Source of the DNA: Persicaria tinctoria
Lineage: Eukaryota; Streptophyta; Magnoliopsida; Caryophyllales; Polygonaceae
Reading direction: 5' to 3'
Length of the DNA: 64,000 nucleotides
Assembly: GCA_037127255.1 (NCBI GenBank)
Contig: JBANSL010000009.1
Span: forward strand, 30,729,475-30,793,474
Shown here: piece after piece, positions 22,126 to 33,181 of the stretch
Layout of the letters: the number at the start of each line of letters is the position of its first letter
Numbering within the stretch: position 1 is the stretch's first letter
The notes under the pieces: model-generated
Databases searched by the model: none
Told to the model about the DNA's origin: nothing
Seen by the model: the letters and a program-made list of their open reading frames with translations, nothing else
Translations under genes and position numbers: made by a program

Positions 22126-23380
22126 AAATCTCGCTGTGAGATTATAGAAATTTGGATTGAATGAAAGATGTTCTTAAAATCATGCAAGTAACCGAATCAG
22201 TTTAAGTCACAAAATGCGTCCATGGATGCATACTAATATGGAGTACCATTTTATTGCAGATCCGATCCATGTCACGACAAAAGATCGAGGCCCTCATTGC
22301 TTCTTCTTCGCGTGCCTTTGGCAAAACACTTTGATCCTTTCAAACTCTTCTTCAAGCATCGATGGTTCGACGGCAAAGGATAGTCGAAGCCAATTCTTCA
22401 TCCCCACAGCAACCCCTACATCGATGTCAAAAGATCATTTAAAAAGTGTTCAACATGAAACACTAGGGTGTTTATCAACAACATTTACATGTCAATATAT
22501 ATTTTCGTTATTTTGGGAACTCTTACCCGGTAGGATTGTAACTGACTCCTCATTAGCAAGCTTCTTGCAGAAATCGATATCGTCTTTGATCCCATCCAAC
22601 ATAGACAGATCTATTTTAGCCTGTGAGAATGTGTAACACGAAACTTATATATGTTTATCTAGAAACTTAATTTGATCTCCACATATAATGATATTTAAGA
22701 TTTGATATGACTTACCATTGCAAACATTCCACCTTGTGGCTTGAATGGGTAAGGCAAGAAATCTCCTCTATTTTTGTGAAACTGATATCAACACCTTTAC
22801 GCAACAGGTCGATAATTTTAAAGAAGAAATCATCTTTCGTCTTCTCAAAGAGTTGAGGAATCGCTCCCTAAGAAAGCATAGATCGATTTACAATTCAATA
22901 ATATTCGCAAATATTGGAGGCTTTGTGTCAAAGTCTGGTAGACAAATAGCCAAAAGTCGCATTCTTAGTTTCTATATTTATGTTTGACAATTAATATTCT
23001 CCAATACTGACCTGGATGAAGGTTGGAGGGTCGGAGGAAATGACGATGAAGCTCCTAATACAGTCAGTAAGCTGAAAAGTAAACAAGAAAGATATAACGA
23101 AATAAAATTAATAGAGCATGATCACCTAATTACAAAATAAATAAAACTTGTTAATTAGTTGCATTTGAACTATATGTTATGTGGGTAGGGTTCTAGTAAA
23201 ATAGAAAATACTGTGTAACGATGAAACAAATGAATATTGTATCAGATTCACATGAATATTATGTTATGTGAATATGAATATATGATATTCGCGCACCATA
23301 CTATTCATATAATTATATCTAAAACATAATGTTTATGTTATGGAAATATAAAATTTGTTAATTAAGATAAGGAAACTTTA

Positions 23381-23643
23381 GGGGTTGTTTGGCACAGGCT
23401 TATTGAAGCCTTTTAAAGTAGTACGTGTGACAAAGCCTTTTGCGATTTTCAAAAAAATAGTTGTACAAAAATTTATGTAATTTGTCATGCCAAAAAAGAA
23501 TTACTCTTTTAATTTATCTACAAAGGCTAAAATTTTGATGTATATCTCTAGAAATTTATAAAAAATTTCATTTGATTTTAATCTTAAGTTAGATTAAACT
23601 CTTAAGCTAGATTAATATTAATTTGACGCGCTAAGCAGGGCCC
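23381..23643. mobile_element. MITE-like insertion in intron 3 of the aminotransferase gene
   Basis: Ends GGGGTTGTTTGGC and, inverted, GGGCCCTGCTTAGC resemble degenerate PIF/Harbinger-type GGGCCTGTTTGG termini. No clear target duplication remains, so this is tentative. Confidence 0.4.
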
Positions 23644-24850
23644 TAAATTATACAGAATGGTATGTCAATGTATATATAAGATAAAAGATGGCTAACCCCG
23701 TATTTCTTGAGTATACCATTAGGATCAGTTGTCACAAGCCAACCAAGTCTCCATCCAGGAACGATCCATCGCTTTGAAATGGAACCAATGGTAAGAACAG
23801 GAGCAATTGATCCGAAAGTACCCATCGGAACAAATGGGTTGCTCCCAAATACAAGATGGCCATACACTTCATCAGCGATTACAATGATCTCTAGCTTTCT
23901 CGCAGTTTCCGCCACCTAAAACATGTAAACAAATAAACATCTCGGAAAAACAAGTGACCAAATCATCTTTGAAAAACACTTGCTATATATATATATATAT
24001 ATTTTGGGAACCTTTCGGAGATATTCGCAAGTGTAGACACTCCCACAAGGATTGCCCGGGTTTATAATGACGATTGCCACGGTGTTCTCATCAGCAATGG
24101 CTTCAACGGCATCAAGGTCCGCCTCCCATCCTTTTTCGGGACTCAGGTCAAAATGACGAACCTCGAGCTTGCAGAAACGAGCCCGAGATTCGTATAATGG
24201 GTAGCATGGCCTTGGCAACAAGATGTTGGCGCCGGGATTGGTAAGAACTGTGAGTGCAACTCTTATAGCCTGCTTGCAGCCGAGGGTGAGGTAAACATCA
24301 TCCGGTGAAAGCTTATATGGAAGATCACGAGAAAGATACTCTGCAATAGCCCTACCATGGTAAAAAAAAACAACATTATATTAAAGCAATATATTTTTCC
24401 TCTTCATAATAATAATTAGTGACTCAAAACTTTTGGAACACCAATTAGTTACATAGCTTAATAAGGATATAATATAATGGGTGTTATATTAGGAGTGTTT
24501 AAGTACAACAATTTACCCTTTCAATTTTCATCATCCACCATTAACATATATACCAAGTGAACATATAATACAAACAAGAAATATTGCTTTAAAAAAAAAG
24601 TTCTGCTTGTGGAAAAAAAATTCATTAACAAGCCAGATAAAAGGGTGTACCATGCATAAATACAAGACTAGCTAGTCATGTACCAATAAAAAATGTGAAA
24701 CCTAATAAGAAAATAGGTAACTTGTGCTTATATATAGCATTTTCAACAATTTCATGAATTGTTCTCTGAAAATATGGTGGAAGTGTAACTAAAAATATAA
24801 AAAAAATTTAAATGTGCATAAATTTTAATCTAATTATCGAAATTAATAAT

Positions 24851-25366
24851 TAGGGATGGGCTTTCGATCTGGACCGGATCGGACCGGACCGGAATACCGG
24901 TCCAAGACCGATGGACCGTAATCTCTAGGAACTTGGACCGTGGATTGGACCGGGACCGGAACTTATGGTCCCGGTCTTTCCGGTCAGCGGACCGTAAAGA
25001 CCGATTGGACCGGAACTTTACTCTAGATTGAAATTTTTTAACCCTAGATTTAAAATCGGGATGAGATTCTTCAATCTTAGTCTAAAATATTTATGATTTC
25101 TCCAACTCTATACTAAAATCGACATTGTCAAAATATACACAAAAAACCTAGATCTAAAAGTGAAACGGAGAGAGAGGCATGCTTCACCTCTTCGTTTTTT
25201 TTTCTATTTTTTTAATGATAGGAAATCCGGTCCGATCCCGGGTTTGGACCGGAAACCGGAAACAAGAATTTCTTGGACTGAGGACTGAACCGTAATATCC
25301 CGGTCCGATCCAAAGACTGTAATTTCCAGTTCGATCCCGGTCCGATCCAAATTTTGTCCAGCCTTA
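24851..25366. mobile_element. hAT-type MITE 1 in intron 1 of the aminotransferase gene
   Basis: 516 bases with terminal inverted repeats TAGGGATGGGC and TAAGGCTGGAC, flanked by the exact 8-base duplication TTAATAAT (24843-24850 and 25367-25374), diagnostic of hAT transposition. The interior is made largely of GGACCGG/CCGGTCC words in both orientations and encodes nothing. Confidence 0.88.
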
Positions 25367-26221
25367 TTAATAATATTACATCTTATTTTGAAATTCTAGG
25401 AATAAATTATAGTATGGAATATCAAATTTAATAATATTTGAATTATAAAGAATCCAAATTTACTAAAAGACTTGTGCAATATTTAAACATCCATAATTTA
25501 CTATATATCAAAAAAAAAAAAAAAAAAAAACCATCCATAATTTACTAGCTTAAAATTATAAAAAATAAAATCATGACAATAAGCCCGTTAGCTGATTTCA
25601 TTCGACTTCTCGATTTTCCAGATATTGTATTATATGGAATTTTGAATTATTTCCTTTTAAAAATGACCATTAAGAAAAAAGGAGCGGGCAAATTTCATAT
25701 AACACAAAGTGCAATTAGGAGTGATGAAATGAAGATACCGGCGAGCGGGGAGGATGCCGACGGCGGGGGAGCGGCCGTTGAAGGAGGCGGAGCGCAGGGC
25801 GTCGACGACAGCGTCCTCGGCTGCAGGGGTGGTGCGGAAGCAGGCGAAGGCAGAAGGGTCGCCTACACCGATGGGAATGACGCTGCGGTCGTCGTCGGGG
25901 TTGAGGCTGGAGCGAATATCGTTAAGCACCCCTCTCACTGTGATGTCGGAGGCCGTGCAGAGGTCCATGTTGCCCCTGATCCGCCATTTTTGGAGCCCGT
26001 TCTCTTCCATCTCGAATCTTGATCGATCTCCTGCAATTCGATCTGCAAATAATTAAGCTGGATATGGTGGAATGGTAAGTGGTTTCTAATTAATTATAGA
26101 TAGGCCGGTATGAGATTTGAAATCCTCGTGTTGATCGATCATGACTGGTAAGTGGTAGTCTTGCTAGTTGCTTATGTTTTGCACTAGCTTTGAGCAAATT
26201 TGATGGGGCCGGGTTCCTATT

Positions 26222-26235
26222 TTTATATATATAGA
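26222..26235 (-). promoter_or_regulatory. Candidate TATA box of the aminotransferase gene
   Basis: The minus strand reads CTATATATATAAAAATAGG about 215 bases upstream of the ATG at 26010. A foldback element begins immediately upstream. Position and sequence are plausible, but TA-runs are common here. Confidence 0.4.
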
Positions 26236-26685
26236 GAGAAACTTGTGCACGCCCCTTAAAGTGTGCATTGTGCACAAAATATTATTCGGTGAAATGTGAA
26301 ACATTATTCAGTGAAATTTGAAGCATTATTCGGTGAAATGTGAATATTGTTTAGGGGAATGTGAAACAATATTTGGTGAAATTTGAGGCATTTCATATAA
26401 ATTGTAACTATTGTTTAGGGAATTGAGGTTTCTTTTATTTGAAATGGATAAATAAAAAAACTAAACATTATTCGGTAGAATGTTATAAATTATTCAGTGG
26501 AATTGGGACTTTTTCATCTGAACTGAACGGAAAAAAAACATAACAGTATTCGGTTGAATGTTTCACATTTCACCGAATAATGCTTCAAATTTCACCGAAT
26601 AATGTTTCACATTTCACCGAATAATATTTGTGCACAATGCACACTTTAAGGGGTGTGCACACCCGAACCACACCCTATATATATA
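26236..26685. mobile_element. Foldback MITE upstream of the aminotransferase gene
   Basis: Bases 26250-26345 are the near-perfect inverse of about 26565-26665: both arms contain CCCCTTAAAGTGTGCATT, GTGCACAAA and repeated ATTATTCGGTGAAATGTGAA words. The roughly 100-base arms flank a 220-base centre with further copies of the ATTCGGTGAAAT word. The flanks are (TA)n, so the target duplication cannot be read. No ORF. Confidence 0.75.
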
Positions 26686-27580
26686 TATATATATATATAT
26701 GTTGAGAGGTTTTGTATTGGAGTGTCCCTCCCACATTGATTATAAAAGACTAAAAATGATCGGTTATAAGGAAAGGTAAAATTCTACACAATAGCTTAAG
26801 CTTTTGTGTTAAGTTGGTGGATCCCGACCTTATAACCGCAAAAATAATAATAATAAATCAATGTAATCCGACACGTGTTTGCCCCCGTTAACGGCCCGTC
26901 GGATATTTCACAATATATAATATTATAATGTTTACTTAGATTATCCTCCTATATATTAAAGCTGAGTAATTTCTTAACCTATCCACGTGCAGGTCTTCTC
27001 TAATTTTTTTTTCCTTCCCCTTTCTGCCCTTTTCTTTCTGCTCGCTCTCCCACGATCTCTCTTTCAACCCACGTTCTGCTTCTTCGTCTCTAACTCCCCT
27101 CAATTGAAAAATCGCTTCTCCCTTTTCGTCTATGGCAAACCGTTTGCAAGCAGAGAGAAGAAGGGCAAGAAAGTATGGGTCCTTAACCCAGCGGCCGGAA
27201 GTCCAACGATGACAATTCAAGAAGAGCAAGAAGCACGAGCCGCCCCCGCCTCCAGCGCGTGTCGGCAGGAAGGAGGAGATAGAAAGGGGGCTGGGGCGTG
27301 GCGCAAGAACAACCAAAGAGTCCTTTGTTGGGGTGGTGGTCTTGCGCAAGAAAAACAAGGGAGAATTCGATGGTTCCATCTCATTCAGGCTCTTCGTCCG
27401 CAAAAATTGAATCGGGTGAGTTCTTCTCTTTGTTTAGAAGTAATTAGGGTTAATTTTAGATTCCATGTCTCATTCAGGCTCAAACCGGCGTTGGCGAGGG
27501 GTGAATTACAGGTAGGTCAGTTTTCTCAATGGTCTAGACCGTTGCATTTTGGTGATTTTGAATTGTTTTCTTAGATGGTT
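26686..27580. other. Repeat-derived intergenic DNA with possible Helitron 5' end
   Basis: 26700-26840 (tcccacattgatt, cggttataagg, agcttttgtgttaagttggtgg) resembles widespread short plant LTR/TRIM sequences, from memory only. The word TCCTCCTATATATTAAAGCTGAG at 26942-26964 resembles plant Helitron 5' ends. 26990-27560 is open in one plus frame but shows no recognisable protein. Confidence 0.35.
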
Positions 27581-27588
27581 TAAAAGAT

Positions 27589-27990
27589 CATTGAGAAAGA
27601 TCCGGCTCAGTGTATTGGAGCCACACTGCTCGATGAATACACCAAGTACATTGAGAAAGATCCGGCTCTAGAAAGAAGATTTCAGCCAGTTAAAGTCCCT
27701 GAACCTTCTGTCGATGAAACCATAGAGATTCTCAAAGAGCTTCATGAACGCTATGAGATTTACCACAAGCTTCGCTATACGGATGAATCCTTGGTTGCTG
27801 CTGCTCACCTATCTTATCGCTACATCAGGTATGTTAATTTACTGATGAATCAATTAAGTTTCTTGCATACATTTTTGTTATTGAATCGGTGATTGTTTAA
27901 CACCTTTTTGTTTCATTGATAAACGATGTGCTTCAGTGACCGGTTTCGGCCTGATAAGGCTTTGCTCGAGGATGAGGATGTCTTCGAAGC
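27589..27990 (+). pseudogene. Chimeric ClpC/Hsp100 chaperone gene fragment
   Basis: From 27609 the translation reads [32 protein letters not shown]...[37 protein letters not shown], clearly the first AAA+ module of chloroplast ClpC. The exon ends at a canonical donor (27828/27829). A second exon from 27937 begins correctly (SDRFRPDKA) but then diverges to LLEDEDVFEALLLEK, which is not ClpC. Upstream of 27609 the expected sequence is replaced by a 20-base copy of the downstream CATTGAGAAAGATCCGGCTC. It has no start codon, Walker motifs or remainder of the gene: a captured, rearranged fragment. Confidence 0.8.
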
Positions 27991-29386
27991 TCTGTTGCTG
28001 GAAAAGGTGATTTCTGTTTTCCAATTGCATAGATAGACTTTGTCGACGTTATTCCTGTACTCCAATTTATGTAGCAACATTTTTTATTATAGCCCTTTTA
28101 CCTCAAACTTTAGTTTTATTAGTCGACTAGGACTTACCTTGAGGTATGTTTTGTGGTTGTGGCTATTGTCTAGACTAACTAACAACTAAGACATGATGTG
28201 GCTATATCACTGGAATCTTCGCACTAATAGCCTCTTAATCACTTTCAGCAACCAATTAGATGTTATGTATTATGTATTTGTATCTATGTAACCATTTACT
28301 GCCTTTATTACCCCTTTTTTCTGATATGAATGTTTGAGGTGTATTTTATAATGTGTAGATATCTATAATCTTTATCTTTTATTCATAGAATCTTAGCATG
28401 TAATAGCCTAAAATCTTTTTATATGTGATGCTATAAGTACATGTTATTGTGTCTTTGTATTGATTTTTCATTTAGTGAAGAATTTCATCCTTGGAATCTC
28501 ATGTTTGACTGATCCAATTTCCTTTTTTTTTTTTGTCCCTTTCTCTTAATTGATTTCCTTGGGAAATCAATTGTGCTACATCTCCTACCTATCAGTTTGT
28601 GGAATATTTGCGAACTTTGCATGACATCAACTGGATTTTCCCTTCTGGGTTCTCAGTTTCTCTTCTCATATTTCTAGATAGCTGGGGCCTGATTCCTTCT
28701 TAGATTGTACTGTTTAGCTCTCAAACTGCCATTTAGATATTGTCCTTTTGATTTCTACAGTTTTAAAATTTGATTCTTTTAAAGAATTCTGGTTTTGGGG
28801 ACACTTCCTCAACATGAGTTTGGGTTGATTTTTTCACGGTTTTGAGAACTCCAATGATTTTGTTGTAGGGGAAAGCAGTGGTATGCAGTAACAATATCTA
28901 TTATACTCCTTATACTGTATTTTACTGAATCTGGACGTAGTATAGCGGAGATAATGATGTAAGTTGGAACAACTTGAGAATGTGGCTAAATCTGGAGGTA
29001 GTATAGCGGAGAGGAGAGCCAAATTTGGATTTGATGTTATCAAAGATCAGTACTTCTACCTTCAAATCTAACAGCACATCGGATTTACAAACCTGCGCTT
29101 TGAGTCACGATATTCATGGTGCGTATTATTTTGCATTAGATCTTGCGTTTCTCCTTTATTTTTATCTGTCGCATACTCGCATATGCAAAAATGCATATTT
29201 TCCTTATGTCTGGGGAAGGTCGATTAACTCATTGACTATTATCTTCTCATGTTTAGTATACATTTATGAGTTTCGTCTGATGCCTTTTGCAATGAATGAA
29301 TGACATTGAGAATGGAAGCAGAAAACAACATCATATGTTCATTTGTTTGTGTGAGCCTGAAATTTATGCACTGTTTTGAATTTATA
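27991..29386. other. Intron-like or intergenic AT-rich sequence
   Basis: No protein similarity recognised. It contains a short direct repeat (tctgga(c/g)gtagtatagcggag) at about 28931-28952 and 28989-29012, and ordinary T-rich intron-like sequence. Confidence 0.5.
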
Positions 29387-29387
29387 G

Positions 29388-29541
29388 GTTGACATTTAAG
29401 AGACAGTTCAAAAATCTACATCCACCTCAAGACATATTCCGAGCTGTGTTTCGGGCCTCTCTTCTTCATGGTGAAGCTGGTTCAGAAGAGCATGTGGGTG
29501 AATTGTGTGTTGATGAAGACCTTGCCAGTGAGATATGTTAG
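29388..29541 (+). pseudogene. Exon-like fragment of unknown gene
   Basis: An acceptor-like TTTATAG is followed by an open stretch, LTFKRQFKNLHPPQDIFRAVFRASLLHGEAGSEEHVGELCVDEDLASEI, ending at a TAG just before a run of 20 C (29551-29570). I do not recognise the protein. It may belong to the same capture event as the ClpC fragment. Confidence 0.35.
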
Positions 29542-29550
29542 ATGCCCACT

Positions 29551-29570
29551 CCCCCCCCCCCCCCCCCCCC
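29551..29570. repeat. Poly(C) run of 20
   Basis: Homopolymer of C on the plus strand followed by a CT-rich stretch. Its length is likely unreliable in sequencing. Confidence 0.9.
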
Positions 29571-30239
29571 TCTCCTCTCTCTTTTACACGAATTCATGTA
29601 GGCTCTTTTCCATCAGTTGCGAGACCGGCTTCAGAGTGGTTCTACCTAAATAGGGCTTCATAGTTACGTTGTTAATCATATGCTTGGAGATGGAGACCTT
29701 TCAGAAGAAGGTTCGGTGAATTTGTCACTACTGCCTGAAGTACAAATCTGACTTTTTAATTTTGTCAGGGCCATTGATTTTGGACAAAGATCAATTTCTG
29801 AACTCGTCATGTGCCTTAGGATGTTAAGGTCATTGGTGCAATTCACATAGCTGCATTACTCTTTTACTCTTTTAGTAGTTGAAAACCCCTACTTAATCTA
29901 TTTCATATTCCTGGTAAATTAAAAAGAAACAGGATCGATTTTAAGAAGGTTGTCGGTTATTTGGAATTCAATAGTTGTGGTGGTAGCTTGGATTTTACCG
30001 TTTGCGAATGTCTTGCTCTCAAGTCTTTATGACAGTATTGAAAATTTTATGGTGTTCAACATTTGAAACGCATTTGGAATCATTTAAAATGCATCTGGAC
30101 GAATACTATGTTTTATACCTCATTTAAAAGTTTAAAACCCATTGATTAATATAATAACATTAAAAAAATAAGATAAGTGTACATAGAATCTATATATCTA
30201 TATATCTATATATCTATATAAATAAAATAATAAAACAGA

Positions 30240-31441
30240 GACCGATGGCGCGACCTCGCTGCCACGGAATTTTCTGGATTAAACGGGATTATTTTTGTCT
30301 GCGTGGTATTTTCTGGATTAAAGTGATATTATATTTCTGGCACACACCAATTAATAAATGAATATAGTTATTTTCTGGATTAAAGTGGTATTAAATTTCT
30401 GGCCCACACCAATTAATAAACAAATATAGTTAGCTAAAAACTTATCTTTTTACATAATCTATTCAATATAACCTTATAGCTTATATTTTAATCAGAGTAT
30501 GTGATTAAGATATTTACCTAGGTATAATATAGTCATAAGTTAAACAATCTTATCAAATCTATACATGATAAATACGTACATACTAAAACAATGTATATTT
30601 CTTTTTTTATTTTAATGGGTCACAACTCACAAGATATTTACTACAAAATTATTGTACGTATTTTTTATAATACAAATATATTATACCTTTGCTCAATTTT
30701 TTTTATTAAATTTTAAAAAATCTAATGGGATTTTCTGGATTAAAACCCGCGCGGTTGGGTACGTAAATATAGTTAGCCGATATAGATTTTATCTATTCAA
30801 TTGCGCGGTTGGGTACGTAAATATAGTTAGCCGATATATAGATTTTAATTTTTATCTATTCAATTCAATACAACCCTAAAAAAGTGGTTGGGTACGTAGT
30901 AATATAGAGTAAAAAATACGTAGGTAAAATATGTAGTTTATCTATTCAATATAACCTTAACCATACTAAAAATAGTGTATCTATTCAATATAACCCTAAA
31001 GTGTTTGGAATTAGTTATAACTTATATTTTATCCTTTTTACATGAGATTGAATATATTTGTATAAATATTTAATATAAATCTTAATTGGTTAGAAAATTT
31101 ATCTTTTTAAAATAAACAATCTATCTAATATCCGGTTCATTAACATTCAACATTATATCTAAATTAGGTAGAAAACCTATCTATAATGGTATATAAAATA
31201 TATAATATATATCTCATAAGATTTTATGTTGAATAGATAATTAATTAAGTGTTTAAGATAGAATATTGTAGTTCTTATATATTCCTATATATAGAGAGGT
31301 TATTTACGAGGTATCCCCGTTATTAGAGGTATCCCCAAACACCAAACATCCATTATCATCAATAGCCGAACATCCATTATTTGTCGCAACCTTCAATAGC
31401 AAAGTTGCAATCAAGGTATAGTAGTTTTGACAATTTATTTA
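30240..31441. other. Helitron H1 interior, AT-rich, no gene
   Basis: Contains repeated words from the Helitron family (ATTTTCTGGATTAAA at about 30270, 30309, 30370 and 30729; GCGCGGTTGGGTACGTAAATATAGTTAG duplicated at about 30748 and 30801). No ORF of note. Confidence 0.5.
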
Positions 31442-31464
31442 GGGTAGTGAGTTGCGCACCCAGA

Positions 31465-31717
31465 ACGCATCCAGGATGCGTGCATTAATGGCGCACCCAA
31501 GCCACACGCATCCTGGATGCGTGTACTTATGTCTAAAAGGAAAAAAACGTGTTATATAAACAATGCGGAACCGAGCTAATAGATGGGGGTCAACACGCAT
31601 CCTGGATGCGTGTTGACTTTAGAATTTTTTAAATTTGGTCAACACTCATCCTGGATGAGTGTTGACCTTTGATTTTTTTAAATTTTGGTCTATACTCATC
31701 CTGGATGAGTGTTGACC
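31465..31717. repeat. Left subterminal palindrome cluster (5 copies)
   Basis: The core ACGCATCC-W-GGATGCGT starts at 31465, 31506 and 31595; its variant ACTCATCCTGGATGAGT starts at 31644 and 31694. Palindromy extends beyond the core, reaching 25 bases at 31591-31615 and 31 bases at 31637-31667. In the variants the compensating change on both arms preserves the dyad. Confidence 0.9.
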
Positions 31718-32282
31718 CCTGATAATTTTTTAGAATTTTTAAACAATTATTGACCCCTTATATGTTTAAAAAATTGTAATAATGTTGGAAATGTTAATAA
31801 TGTAAATGATTATATCATAGTTGAATCGTTCAAATTTTCGATTATAATGTATTCATATTTGTTGCAAATAGTATATTCAAATTGTTCGGAAATGATTATT
31901 AATATTAATTAAAATTATATTATATATTAGCATTTATTCATATTTTAGGATTTATCGGAATTAGATTATTGTTGTCGATATTGAACACTTATCATATATC
32001 AAATAAGATTTTATTTCATTTAATTAGATTAGAGAGTTGGTATGTAGAATGATACCCATACTTATATGAATATATTTTGATTTAATTTCTACTATTTTTT
32101 TATAATGATTGTATGTAAATCACTATAAATTATTAAATGAGATTTAATTATTATAGAATTTAATCTAACAATATACGAGATTAAATTGATTAAGTTATTT
32201 TGTATCCTTAATTAAAGTTAGGGTTATGGTATATAGTCGATAACTCGTTATTGAACACTTAGCATACATCAAATAAGATTGG

Positions 32283-32420
32283 ATTTCATATATAACCTAA
32301 CTCTAACCTAATCCTAACCATAACCCCAACCTTAACCCTAACTCTAACCTATGCATCGTTTCATGTATATATAACCTAGCCCTAACCTAACCCTAACTTT
32401 AAACCTAACTCTAACTATAA
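32283..32420. repeat. Telomere-like degenerate CCCTAA tract
   Basis: Many CCCTAA/CCTAAC/TAACCCTAAC words interrupted by variants. The oppositely oriented words TAGGGTTTG/GGGTTTAGGGTAGGG occur at 32870-32895 and 32948-32988 within the same element. Confidence 0.7.
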
Positions 32421-32789
32421 TCCATGCGATCACCACTTATTCGAGAGACTCCCTTGACGAGTTGAGTGGTCGAGAGCGTCCAAAGGGACGAGAGTGTAGA
32501 CGAAATTGATACGTACTGCATACACATCTTAATTCGTATTGATGAGTTTCAGATGAACCGTTAACTTAGTGGTAGACCTCGGACTTTGGCTTATTGTAAA
32601 TATTTGTTGATGAACATTTAAGAAATCTTTTATAAACACTCTTCTAATGAGTGCTTGTAATCGTAAGTTCAAAGCTATAAATCGGGTTTATTATGATAAG
32701 TTAAAATGTTGTTAGGCATTATGTAATGAAGTTAGGTTACCTTGGCTTATTATGATAAAATGAAGATTTTGTTAGGTATAATTGATTGT

Positions 32790-33052
32790 ACGCATCCTGG
32801 GTGCGTGTGCACTTATCCAGGATGAGTGTGCACTCATCCTGGATGAGTGTCCTTTTGTAACATAAGGTAGTTAGGGTTTGTAGGGTTTGTGTAGGGTTGT
32901 ACACGCATCTAGGATGCGTTTGCACTCATCCAGGATGCGCGTTCATAGAAGGGTTTGTAGGGTTTGTAGGGTTTAGGGTAGGGTTTATAAGGGCACGCAA
33001 CTAGGATGCGTGCAAATCTATGTCTAATATTTTACACGCATCCTGGATGCGT
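32790..33052. repeat. Central palindrome cluster (7 copies) with regular spacing
   Basis: Cores start at 32790, 32811, 32832, 32903, 32924, 32995 and 33036. Intervals are 21, 21, 71, 21, 71 and 41 bases. It lies about 130 bases upstream of the start codon of the element gene. Confidence 0.88.
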
Positions 33053-33181
33053 CTCTTGTGCAATTTTTTTTTAAAAAAAAAAAACTAGCCGTTACAACGG
33101 CTAGTTACAACGATTTTTACTATATAATGACTTAAGATTGTGGTATTATGTATTACATCTACTTCACTCTAAAAAACGAAT

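Larger units (their letters stand above)
22294..26010 (-). pseudogene. TAT-like: Tyrosine aminotransferase-family gene, seven exons, frame broken in exon 5
   Basis: A PLP-dependent class I/II aminotransferase (tyrosine/nicotianamine type). Exons: 25739-26010, 24012-24351, 23697-23915, 23012-23071, 22716-22867, 22527-22620, 22294-22415. All splice sites are GT-AG and phases agree until exon 5. Family blocks: [98 protein letters not shown] (PLP lysine in SKR), KIDLSMLDGI, ILPGVAVGMKNWLRLSFAVEPS. Exon 5 is 152 bases and loses frame near 22749: the KPQGGMFAM block reads only after restoring one (or four) bases. The block usually written NxYxPTVG reads NGRSPAVG. Product would be about 419 residues. 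In plants the family converts tyrosine to 4-hydroxyphenylpyruvate, feeding tocopherol and, in Lamiaceae, rosmarinic acid. Pseudogene or sequencing error cannot be separated here. Confidence 0.85.

Noticed and set aside
25573..26056. Plus-strand ORFs of 100-149 codons over the first aminotransferase exon
   Set aside because: GC-rich antisense of exon 1; the minus-strand protein matches the family.
26987..27574. 195-codon plus ORF and 155-codon minus ORF
   Set aside because: Low-complexity pyrimidine-rich sequence at the start; no recognisable domain, splice logic or similarity, so not called as a gene.
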